Positions 1-10,200 of a DNA stretch of 64,000 nucleotides are shown here, piece after piece. The stretch is from NCBI RefSeq assembly GCF_013426205.1, contig NC_089422.1:7963001-8027000 (forward strand). Reading direction: 5' to 3'. This stretch comes from Metarhizium brunneum (taxonomy: Eukaryota > Ascomycota > Sordariomycetes > Hypocreales > Clavicipitaceae). The notes under the pieces were generated by a model. The model was not told where the DNA came from. It saw only the letters and a list, made by a program, of their open reading frames with translations, and did not search any database. Every line of letters starts with the position of its first letter. Within the stretch, counting starts at the first letter, position 1. The translations under genes and the position numbers were made by a program.

Positions 1-1188
1 ACCTACTGGTACGTCTTCGTCTCATAGTCCTCTTCCTGGCACAAAGCGAGCGCAAGTTAAGGCGGCTTCCCAATCCGTGTCAGGTACATGATGAACGGGG
101 CGCAGCAAATCGTCGGCGGCCTGCTAGCATACTGCTTCAGCCTCATCAAGACCGGTCCTCTCAAGTCCTGGCAGTGGCTGTTCCTCGTCTACGGGGTCGT
201 CTCTGTCCTCTTTGGCGTCTTCGTCATGTGGTGGATGCCCGATTCGCCCATGCGAGCCAAGTGCTTCACCGAGAAGGAGAAACACCTCATGGTCGAGAGA
301 GTCCGCGACAACCAGACCGGCATGCAGAACCGACAGTGGAAGAGGGAGCAGTTCATGGAGGGCCTGACGGATCCTCAAGTTTGGGGGTATTGTCTGATTC
401 AACTTTGCACAACGCTGCCGACTTCTGGTCTCGGCGCGTTTCAGGGCATCGTGATTCAGAGTATGGGATTCTCTGTTTTGGAGACGCAGCTGCTGGCCAT
501 GGTGTTGGGCTTTTACATCATCATTGTGCTGCTGGGCTCGTCGTGGCTGGTGAAGAAGACGAATCAGAACCTATACGTGATGGGAGCGTTTGTTATTCCG
601 TAAGGACACCCCCGTTTGAAAGAAGCAATAAAACTTTTTTTTTCTGACTTCCCTTTTTTCCCTACAGATCGTTTATTGGAACCATCTGCCTCATGACTGT
701 TCCCTTGGACACGAAAAGTCAGAAGATTGGACTTGTTGTTTGTTACAACATCACCATGTCCTTCTGGGCCGCTCAAACTTTGGCCCTGTCCATGTTATCG
801 CGAAATATTGCGGGACAGACAAAGAAGACTGTTGCGGTTGCCTTGAACTTCATTATCTGGGCTACGGGAAACGCAATAGGTAAGCTAATTAATTGTTCAG
901 TGTACTGGAGAGTTAAATGCCCTTGCTAACGCTGGCTTGTGCCTAGGGCCTCAAGTATTTTTATGGTGGAACGCGCCTCGATACTTTATCGCTTTTGCTA
1001 CTCACCTTGGCTGCTATAGTCTGTTGGTCATTGTGATTATCGCTCTGCGAGTTTACCTTGTGCGCCAGAACCATGAACGGGATCAGTTGGCAGCGGCTGG
1101 CGTGCAGGAGGCTCGCGACGGGCGAATGTTGCATGCGTGGGAGGATCTGACGGATAAAGAGAATCCTAATTTTCGTTATGTATTTTAG
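1..1188 (+). CDS. MFS permease, allantoate/nicotinate (Dal5/Tna1) type, 3' part
   Basis: This is the C-terminal part of a plasma-membrane anion:cation symporter of the MFS; the 5' end lies before the window. Visible exons are 1-8, 84-599, 668-879 and 947-1188, joined in frame across introns 9-83, 600-667 and 880-946, each GT...AG with a CTAAC-like branch point in the last one. The protein runs from the middle helices (YMMNGAQQIVGG) through a hydrophilic loop to several hydrophobic segments, and ends in the tail DLTDKENPNFRYVF, which is typical of the Dal5/Tna1 family. Family members import allantoate, nicotinate, dipeptides or similar organic anions; the substrate cannot be read here. The stop is TAG at 1186-1188. 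Family assignment is firm, substrate is not. Confidence 0.88.
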
Positions 1189-2907
1189 CTTGAGTGTTTT
1201 GGTCTAGGGGTGACGGCTCCCTGGGTGGCTACACTGAAATTAGGCAGTGCAGTTCGAGTTGCCAGGCTTGACTATACTATGCAGTCATTGATAACTATAA
1301 AGGGAGAGTACAGATATGTCCCGGGTTCCATGAAGTACAAAAACTGCTGCTACAAGCTATCGCCGATAAGCTTTAGCTGGTTTTGTGTAGGATGCCGTTG
1401 TCTATTTTCCATCTCCGTCAAATCAACCAAGCCTCTCTTAAGCCTCTCTGCCTCGTCCTTAGCACCTGCATGCAGGAGCTACTATTGATATCCATCATAA
1501 CTGGCAATTGACCGTATTGTCGGGTAGCTGTCTCAAGCGCAATGATGATGCGAATCTTCACGGGGAAGTGCAGAGGAAACTAACTCACAGACATAGATGT
1601 TACTGTGTGTTTGAGATAACAGGTAGCCCAACAGGCCTGCTAGCTCAATTCAAGATGTATGAGATTTAGCTCTTAGATTCCAGTGCCACAGTCTGTGGCA
1701 GGAAATATTTAGTATTCGGCAAGTGCTCACCAACATGTAGTAAATATTGTTTGATAGCCTTCTGTCTTAATTTGGCCAGAAGACCATTCTCCCTCCGTTG
1801 CATGTTGGAAATCTGTCTTCGTCGTGGCGGGGACTCGAAGCCGATAGCAAGTCGCCTGTCCACACGTGGGTCATGAGGGAAGGAGCGTCTCACCAGTCCC
1901 CCCCCTGTGTTGTCTTCTTTTCACAGAAACTGTCCAGACGGTCCTGATGTTGCAAGATGACGGCCGCGAACCCAAGAAAAAGCCGAATACAAATCACCCA
2001 GGAAATCGATGTGGTGCTCTGGTGCTATACAAAATTCATGAGGTTGAACTCAAGATAGAGGACACCCTGATCAAGCATACGACGAGTGACAATCAATCAC
2101 GCGTGGAAAGCACTGATTTGCCAACAACGCCACAGATAGGGGAAGCAACATGAGGTGCAACAAGTAGGTGCCATACCACGAGCCTCCCTGGACTAGGCAA
2201 ACACTTGGATGCATTGCTAACTCAATCGACTTCGGTGCTTACTAGTCTGCCTTGCCTAATGCTCTTGACCAGGCTGTTACCTCGCTGCTACATTGCGTCA
2301 GCCTGGCCGGGCGGGAGCAAGGCAAGACGTTAAAGTTGGTGCTTTGTTGGTGGATTGAGCTGGTGAAAGAGCATACCGCGCCTTCAGTCCTGTGCTGTCC
2401 CTTCAGAATTTCGGATTTATGAACCCCGCAAGCACCAATGCCGGCCCTGGAGCTGTTGGTTGATTGCCTTGGGTCGCAATATCTAGGCAACGACCCAAAG
2501 CCAGTCATAGACCTCTTCTTGGTTGGTGTGTCACCAGTGGATGGTCAGCATTTGAGCTGTGCTGCTGACCGCTGGCTGTAGGTCAACTGCATGTCTCCTT
2601 CAACCCTGTTCAAATCTTATCGAACGCGTCGGTCGACTTCTGTCTCGCATCATAATCTGGCTTCCGCGGCACTTGAATTGTCGTTCCTACGTCTTCTCGG
2701 GTCATTGCGTAAGACTAGGCCGCGTCGATTCGTTCCTTGTAACACCGAAGCGCCCGATCACTGTTTCATTCGAAATTTAGATTTGAAATCTGCAAGTAGG
2801 AAGCAGCAAGTCAAGTCTCTCACGGACAGCCCGCCACATTTGCTGGAAATCACTAGAGCATCTCAGAGTCTTGTTTCCTTTACAAAATTATCACCACGGC
2901 CAGTAAA
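1189..2907. other. Gene-free stretch, 1.7 kb
   Basis: This lies between the 3' end of the MFS permease and the start of the BTB-like gene on the same strand. Both strands hold only short unrelated reading frames with no recognisable motif. The last few hundred bases must contain the promoter and leader of the BTB-like gene. No RNA gene or repeat was seen. Confidence 0.6.
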
Positions 2908-5454
2908 ATGTCACAACTTAATCAAGCAAATGCTCCACCGCCCATTCCTTGGCCGTTGATAGACTCTAGGTCAGACAGTATGGCCAAGGATACAACTGAA
3001 ACTTCTGAAGAAGAATCTTCCTTCATCGAAACAATCGACCCCCCGCTCTCACCATTTCCTTGCCCTCCGCCAGTCATAATCTACCCCAATGTGCCTGGGC
3101 TCGAACATGGCATTCATGACACCACATTCAATATACCTCCGGAAGGAAGAAGGTTGGCTAAGCATGCCATGACTTTTGCGGACTACGAATCGGCTAGAAA
3201 TACGGATTTATATATGCTTCATGCCGTTGAGTTTGAACTTTGCCAAGGAGATACCCTGATCTTCGTTGATTTGCCAAATATACCAAAAGACACGCGCAAG
3301 TTGGCCGACTGCGATAACATTGTCTTTAAATCTCAGAAATTTCTAGTCCATTCTAAGAAACTCTTGGCCACCGGGTCGACTAAATTTGCCGCCATGCTTG
3401 GTCCTTCTTACCAGTTCCGTGTTCAAAGACGACGAAAGTTGGTCAATAAACTTCCTGACGGCGTGAAATACTTGCTCGATCTCACTCCTCCGTCCGAAGG
3501 AGACGAACTGGTATTCCAGATGACAGAGGTATCTCTGACTCCTGGAATCATGAACTGGTGGACATCCTATCGTTTTCATGGAGCGGAAATTGGGCTTGTA
3601 GCAGGCCATGATGATATTTGTTGTTGCAAGAGACAAGCATCCTCCTACCTAGGCTTTGATTCTGACGAAGACGACAAATATGACAGTACTGGGACAAGAA
3701 AGCCTAAATCTTTAGGAGCGGGTGTATTGCTTCCACCAACGCCGCTTACATTGATGAGAATGAAGGCTCAAGACAAAGACAAGTTATACGAAACTCCAGA
3801 ATTTCGCCAGATTCCTGATTATTGTCCCATCAGACACAGAAACGGCATCATACGTTTACTTATCTTACTAGAAGGGAGAGAAATATCGATGGATTCTGCT
3901 GCTCGCATGTGGACAATGGTTGCTGTAGCAAAGATCCTCGACTGCACTTCAGTCGTCCGCGACAAAGTAGCCCAGTGGATGCTGCACGATCGCAATGCTC
4001 GTTTTATTGAAGTATTACCCGAGGAGGCTCTCAAAATCGGATATGATCTCCGGCTTCAAGAAGTAACACAAACCGCTTTTCGTATCCTTGTCAACGAAAT
4101 GGCCCTGGAAGAGGCAGCCACGGATCACGGCTCTCTCCCGAGGCGGGCCAGAACAACCATATTTGGAAGACGCATTGGCGAATGCAGTGACGAACTGAGC
4201 AATCTGATACAACATGCTTCTCGAACTCTGGTTGAGAGAGTAACAAGAACCAATCTAGAGCTTCAAAGTCCAGATCTTTTTGACCGTTGGGCTATTGGGG
4301 AATGGGGCAAGTTGAGATCATTGGAGGCTCTCCTTTCAACGCAACAGCCTGGTGAAAACCCCGGCAGCAGTGATTTCAGCAATGCACTTGACCATTTGAA
4401 CCGTCTCATGACTCAGCTTAGGTTTGTTATCGGCCGCAAGTACAGTCTGAGTGCAGAGTCCTTTGGTACCAGCTCCCCATTCCTCATGGGTATGGACATT
4501 GATCGTGCCACTTATGTGCACCCAATGGACTTTGATGAGTTGGGGCAAATCTTGGTACGGTTTAATCCACCGCAAAAGCTCTTGTGTCCTTTTATATATA
4601 ATGAAATGAGCGATCGATGCCATGCGAATTTCTTTACCGATCCACATCCTGATAAAAGGGACGTCCAAGAACCGTCAATTCCCGCGCTGCTAGACAATTT
4701 CCAAGCTTCTCTAGAGTGGCTCGTTTCGAAGCACCCGGATTTGATCGACAGGCCAGAGTGGCAAGTCATTGTTAATGGGGAAATCGACAAGAATGCAAGC
4801 CCCGTTTTCAGAATCAGGCTTCCCATTGTGGCATTACTAGAGATGGAACAACAAGTCAAACATGCCATGCAACCCCTCACACGCTCTTGGGTCCGTCATG
4901 AAATCGAACCCCCGGCCAACATTACTCGCCACTTGTTGCTGACACTTGATCACGAGGAAATGAAATTCCTACCCCTCTGGGCGGGCGGCCTCAACGATGG
5001 CACGGGCGGTGTGTTCGAATCATGCATACCTTCTACCGACATGGGAGCAAATGGCCCCGGACCTGCTTACCACACAGGGCATACTATCCCTTCTGCGCCG
5101 CCCAGCATTAGCGACACCCTGGTGGACGATATTTTCGCCATGGAAGTAACTAGCACCCCTATCAGTGGCACTATTGATTTCCATGGCGATATGTCGATCG
5201 TGTACAGAGACGACGAGGCCCTTGCAGAAGATGTATCCATCAAGACGGAATCGTTTCAAACAGCTGAAAGCGACTACGACGGAGCGAGGTTTGCGGTTCC
5301 AGCAAGTCACCAAGAGTTAGCCGAAGCAGTTAATTCGCTTGTTGAAGCGGTGGATGACTTTGAAGCGGATATGCAAGGGACGCCAATTGCATCAGACTAT
5401 GAGAGTGATAGCGACGGCAGTGTTGTAATGGTGAAGAGGACATGTGGAGAATAG
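2908..5454 (+). CDS. Fungal BTB/POZ-like protein of unknown function
   Basis: A single-exon gene for 848 residues, with the start ATG in an A-rich context (AAAATG). Residues 1-60 are polar and proline-rich. Residues about 133-170 (core FKSQKFLVHSKKLL) read like the start of a BTB fold, followed by PDGVKYLLDLTPP at about 183-195, a stretch I associate with an orphan family of fungal BTB-like proteins. Residues about 310-350 look like a helical continuation. The last 100 residues are acidic and probably disordered. There is no signal peptide, membrane segment or zinc finger. BTB proteins usually dimerise and often act as cullin-3 adaptors or in transcription; nothing here shows which. Its codons are visibly less GC-rich at third positions than those of TAP42 or CNS1. 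The gene is convergent with TAP42, 233 bp away. Real gene: confident. Function: unknown. Confidence 0.8.
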   Translation: MSQLNQANAPPPIPWPLIDSRSDSMAKDTTETSEEESSFIETIDPPLSPFPCPPPVIIYPNVPGLEHGIHDTTFNIPPEGRRLAKHAMTFADYESARNTDLYMLHAVEFELCQGDTLIFVDLPNIPKDTRKLADCDNIVFKSQKFLVHSKKLLATGSTKFAAMLGPSYQFRVQRRRKLVNKLPDGVKYLLDLTPPSEGDELVFQMTEVSLTPGIMNWWTSYRFHGAEIGLVAGHDDICCCKRQASSYLGFDSDEDDKYDSTGTRKPKSLGAGVLLPPTPLTLMRMKAQDKDKLYETPEFRQIPDYCPIRHRNGIIRLLILLEGREISMDSAARMWTMVAVAKILDCTSVVRDKVAQWMLHDRNARFIEVLPEEALKIGYDLRLQEVTQTAFRILVNEMALEEAATDHGSLPRRARTTIFGRRIGECSDELSNLIQHASRTLVERVTRTNLELQSPDLFDRWAIGEWGKLRSLEALLSTQQPGENPGSSDFSNALDHLNRLMTQLRFVIGRKYSLSAESFGTSSPFLMGMDIDRATYVHPMDFDELGQILVRFNPPQKLLCPFIYNEMSDRCHANFFTDPHPDKRDVQEPSIPALLDNFQASLEWLVSKHPDLIDRPEWQVIVNGEIDKNASPVFRIRLPIVALLEMEQQVKHAMQPLTRSWVRHEIEPPANITRHLLLTLDHEEMKFLPLWAGGLNDGTGGVFESCIPSTDMGANGPGPAYHTGHTIPSAPPSISDTLVDDIFAMEVTSTPISGTIDFHGDMSIVYRDDEALAEDVSIKTESFQTAESDYDGARFAVPASHQELAEAVNSLVEAVDDFEADMQGTPIASDYESDSDGSVVMVKRTCGE

Positions 5455-5687
5455 AGGACGGAGTGTTGGTTTAAATTGATAAACGTCCGGATTTTTGGAA
5501 TGTTCATGGGAAAATGTGTATAGTCCAGATATAATGTCATCCAACAAGACGAAATAGTATTTTATCTAAACCAAAGCCATGCAGATCAGTCCATCATAAA
5601 ATCAATCCTCTAGCCACCTGCAACGCCCAATCCAAATTCACAGCACGATCCTTGCAATACAAACGAATAGTCAAGTTCCCGTATAAA

Positions 5688-6746
5688 TTATCCCATGTTG
5701 AGTGTATTCCCGGCGCCCCTCCTATTGTCGTCCTTGAAATCATCCCACTCCCTGGCCTTATACGTCTCCCTATCCACCGCATCCATATCATCTTCATCAA
5801 CCTCCATCCTGGGCGGATCCGTGCCGCCCTCCAGGATATTCCCCCTCCTCTTCTCCTCCGCGAGATACTCGTCAATAGACATGGTGGGCAGATTATGCCC
5901 TGGCCGAAACACGCCCCTCGCCAGATCGGCCCTCGACCCGACCAGCGTAAACGGCTGCAGCGGCCTCCCCTCCCGCGACAACAGCGGCCCGCCAGCCCTG
6001 CCACTCCTCCCAAACGGCTGGTCCAGCCTCACGCTCGCATCGTCCGCCTCTTCCCTCGCATGGCGCGCCGAGGTCTCCGGGTCCGGGTCCGGCGCCATGG
6101 CCAGCATCTCCGCCTCGCGATTCAGCCCCTCCAGCCCCTGGAAGGTCTGGTGAATCTTCCACGCCACATCCGCGAGATACACCTCCCGCGCCGCCTCCTC
6201 GTCCTTTTCGACATACCTGCCATCACTCCTCAGCAGGGCCAGCTTTTCTCGGAGTCCCTTCTCGGCCTTGAAGCTGGCAATCTTGGCGTCCCGCTTACTC
6301 GCCATGTCGCCCGTTTTCGAAACTACGGCAAATTGCTCCTCGTCGTCCCTGTACCGCTCTAGGAGTTTGGCATAGGGCCCGGAGACGAGCCCGTATCCGT
6401 CGGCGAGAGACAGGAACCGCTCGTAGGCGTCCCTCGCGGCGCGGAGCACGAGCTTCCGGCGCGCAGGGACGGTAAAGGGTGTGCGCTGGACGAGCTCGGC
6501 AATGGTGAAGTTGACGAGGATGTAGGGCAGGGACGAAGTGGCCATGTCTTCAAGACCCTCGTTGGGCGAGAAGAGGGATACGGAGCTAATTTTGTCGAGC
6601 ACGCGGGCGTAGAGGGCGAGGACAGAGTTGAGATCAGAGGCATAGGTGGGGGATGTTGCGTCGGGGGAGGACTCGAGGAGGCGTCGTTTGGATTCGGCTT
6701 CCTCGAAGGCTGTGCGGAGGGATTGAGGCTCGTCTGTTGATGCCAT
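5688..6746 (-). CDS. TAP42: TAP42/alpha4-family PP2A regulatory protein
   Basis: TAP42-type proteins bind the free catalytic subunits of PP2A, PP4 and PP6 and connect them to TORC1 signalling. One exon encodes 352 residues. I chose the start at 6744-6746 (protein begins MASTDEPQSL). An upstream in-frame ATG at 6852-6854 would add 36 residues unlike the family N-terminus. The first about 240 residues are helical (SVLALYARVLDKI, YILVNFTIAELVQRTP, ARDAYERFLSLADGYGL), matching the TPR-like PP2A-binding domain. The C-terminal part contains PTMSIDEYLAEEKRRGNIL and ends ARE.DDFKDDNRRGAGNTLNMG, the conserved family tail. The usual family length is about 340-380. The gene is strongly GC-biased at third positions. 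It is tandem with TOP2 (same strand, 496 bp downstream of that gene's stop). Its probable partner, the PP2A catalytic subunit, is 46 kb away in this window. Confidence 0.93.
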   Translation of the reverse strand: MASTDEPQSLRTAFEEAESKRRLLESSPDATSPTYASDLNSVLALYARVLDKISSVSLFSPNEGLEDMATSSLPYILVNFTIAELVQRTPFTVPARRKLVLRAARDAYERFLSLADGYGLVSGPYAKLLERYRDDEEQFAVVSKTGDMASKRDAKIASFKAEKGLREKLALLRSDGRYVEKDEEAAREVYLADVAWKIHQTFQGLEGLNREAEMLAMAPDPDPETSARHAREEADDASVRLDQPFGRSGRAGGPLLSREGRPLQPFTLVGSRADLARGVFRPGHNLPTMSIDEYLAEEKRRGNILEGGTDPPRMEVDEDDMDAVDRETYKAREWDDFKDDNRRGAGNTLNMG

Positions 6747-7242
6747 TTCGCGTAATGGGGACCCCAGAAGGGCTTCCTGTTGAAGAAATGGCGTCAAATG
6801 GCGGGTGTTGATAGATGCAGCATCGATAACAAAGTTGAAATGGGAAGCTATCAAGTGTAGCTATCGTAGTCGACCCCACGTTGACCCCTCGAAGACTTAT
6901 CGATAACACCCCACCCAATAGACCATGACCTACCTGCCTTGTAGTGGTTAAATCTAAACACCAGTTGCCAGACCGAAGCTAGACAGTCACGAAGCACTCG
7001 AACACAAACAGCATGTATTTCGTCCGTCAGAAAGTCGTCAATTCAGCAAAGCTTGAAATAGAGAAATATGTAGCAAAATACAGTGTATCCGACCAACGCC
7101 CCAAGGCTATCCCAACCGGCCTGCGTAGTCCGTCCGCCTTTCTAACATCTACTTGGCCCTCGAGCACATGCGCTGACCCTTGGTAACAACTTTTCTAGTC
7201 CAATCAAAAGTTCTTCAAGTGATCTTTTCCAAGCAAATCCAC
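6747..7242. other. Spacer between TOP2 stop and TAP42 start
   Basis: 496 bp holding the TAP42 promoter and leader and the TOP2 3' untranslated region. I see no additional gene or repeat. Confidence 0.6.
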
Positions 7243-10200
7243 TCAGTCGTCATCCATCTCAAACGGATCGTCACTCTCATCTTGCATCAACGATGAGTCC
7301 TCATCCACAATGACTGGTCGTTTGGCCGCGGCAGCCCGACCAGGCCGACCACGAGCTGCGGGTTTGGGTTTCGACACGGGTGATGGGGGCTCATCCACCT
7401 CGTCCTCCGAGTCCTCTAGGGCAATCTTCTTGACACCAATGGTTTTCTTCTTAGCCGCATAAGCCTTGGCTGCAGGTGACAGCGTCGTGGCTTTCGGTGC
7501 AGCTTTCGCCCTGGGCTTTGTCTCCGGTTTGGCCTTGGCCTTGGAAGTTGCGGGCTTAGCGCGAGCCTTCTTGACCGCAGCCAAGCCAGTGTCAGTAGTT
7601 GAAGAGGCCGCAGTTACTGCCAGCTCATCGTCCGAGTCTTGAGCTGCATCCTCCTCATCTTTGATCTTGTGAGGGGATGACTTTGCTAGCATCTCGTAGT
7701 TGGTCTCATCGTGGCTGTCAATATCCATCGAGGACTTGGATGCTTTTGTTTTCAGTTTCTGTAGACTGCTGGAGCCACTATTGCCTTGGCTGGATTCTGG
7801 TCGATTCATGGCATATAAGCTTAGTCGTCCGCTCTTGTCGCCAGCAGGCTTGCCGATTCCCTTTACCATAGATCCAATATCCCCAATCATTTCAACATCT
7901 TCTACCTCACTGTCAGAAGAGACTTCGAACAACGTCTTCGCTTTAGAAGCGGCTGCCCTCTTGGTAGGCCGGGGAACTTCTGGTTCTTCGGCTTGTGACT
8001 GTGAAGCAGATTGGGACAACTCTGTCACCCTTGCAGACGAAGGCTTGTTTCTGCTAAGGGCTGCAAAGTCATCGTCGGAGAAATTATCAGACAAGTCTAC
8101 TACATCATCCTTTGGTTCCTTCTTCGTCTTTGTGCCGAACATGTCAGCGAATCGTTGAGCGCTCTTGGTCTCGGTCTTAACTTTTGGTGCTGCCTTTGCC
8201 GCCGCTGCCTTGCCCTTGCCCTTGCCCTTGGATTTCTTTTCCGGCTCGTAGTCGTCGTCACCCTTGCCCTTGCGGTTGCGGCCTGCACCAATCTTCTTGG
8301 ACTCACGTCGCCCCATACGGCGGATCTTGGTCTGAAGTTCTTGCTCGAGAGCAACTTGAGCGTCCCACTCAGTCATGAAATCATCTAGATCTGCAGACCA
8401 AAGGTCCTTTTCACTCTTGGCGGATAGACCCTCGATATCGTCCTTCTTTTTGTTGATAGCATCCTTTAGCTTGTCAAGTCGTTCCTGAGTAAGCGACCAA
8501 ATTGGCATCTAGTAGTGAGATTTTTAGTTAGAGAGATATTCAAATAGACTTTACGGTACATGTGCCTCTTAGTAAACTGACCGAGAGGAGATAATCATAG
8601 TCATGAGCACCAGCCGCTGTGGCCTTGTCATCGTCGTCGTCATCTTCATTGTCAGACTCGTCCGGTTCATCGTCCGCTGTCTTTTGTTTCTGGCCTCCGG
8701 GCGGAAAGGCTTTATATTTGCAATCACGAAGCTCTGATACAAGCACGGCCTTCTTCTTCCTACCCACAATCAGCTCCCCATCAATAATTTCTTTGATAAA
8801 CCGATACTGATTTTTCAGTTTTTCGAGGTCGTTGTCATAGACTTGAAGCCAGTATTGCTTTCGGTCATGGTACATCTGAAGTCTGTGGACGTAGTATTCT
8901 TCCAAAATGTCCTCAACTTTTTCATACTTTCGGATTTGACCCCTCGTATCAAAAGCAACCAAGTTTGAGGTAGCAACTTGCTTAGTGAGCTTGAACCGCT
9001 CAAGCAATCCCTCTTCAAGAATCTTGGGCAAGTGCTTCTCGTCCACCATAATCTCAAAGTGAACGGTCTTGTGGTCGTTAAACTCCTTGTAGTCCTTGAT
9101 CCATGTAGGACCATCGTTACCGCTGATAACTTTTTCAAGCTTTGCTTTGAAGTCGTCTGTCCACATGCGAATTGGCAATTCCGTAATGAGTATTTCATTG
9201 GGGTTCTGGTCATTTTGGGAGGCGATACCGTTGAACTTATACCTATCAGGACCAGCTGCTTCGGGATTGCCCTTCCAACCTCGAAACCAGGGAGTCATTG
9301 TCTCGAAAGGCTTCTCCTCAGCACCATCTTCATCTAAACGACCCATACGGCGCTTTAAGTTCTTTACAATATCTGCTGGATGGTAGTTTGGGATTGTTGT
9401 GCTCCATCCAGTTCCAATACCGTCAGCGCCATTGACAAGAACCATGGGCAGAATAGGTGAATAAACCTCGGGTTCAATACGCTTGCCGTCTTCATACTGA
9501 TGCTTTAAACAGGCTTCGTCCAGCGGAGAAAAGATCTTCTTTGCAAATGGAGCTAATCGCGTAAAGGTGTAACGGGGACTGGCAGCATCGGAGCCACCAG
9601 CAAGACGAGAACCAAAGTTACCGCTAGGTTCCAGGATGTTGATATTATTGGAGCCGACAAAGTTCTGCGCCAAACCAATGATAGTCTGTTGCAAGGAAGC
9701 TTCACCATGGTGGTACGCCGTGTGCTCAGAGACATAACCAGCAAGTTCCACAACCTTCTTATCCTTGGTCAGGTTTCGTTTAAAACACGCGTATAAAACC
9801 TTTCGTTGTCCGGGTTTTAAACCATCAATTACGGATGGTATTGAACGCAAGTTATCAGCCATGCTGAATAGAATAAGTTCCTTGCTAACAAAGTCTGTGT
9901 AAGTGATTTCTTTCATAGAGTGATCTAAGAAAGTGCCCGGGATGAAATTGCCAAGCCATTCTTTTCGAGCATCTGCCTTCTTTTTTGAGAAGACAAGGTC
10001 AAAAAGTTCAGCTTCTTCCGACTTCATGACCTCGAACTCTTTCAAATGATTATCAAGGTTGGTGAAGTACACTTGGGCATCTTCATTGGAACTTGTTCCC
10101 AATCCCTTGAAGTACTTGGACTGCCATCTCGACAACTCTGCCTTGTGCGACTCCTTCCATTCGTCGTATTGTGGTTGAGTGAAGAAGGATTTGAGTCTCA

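Noticed and set aside
5652..6362. Plus-strand 236-codon frame opposite TAP42
   Set aside because: Antisense shadow; the family signature is clear on the minus strand.
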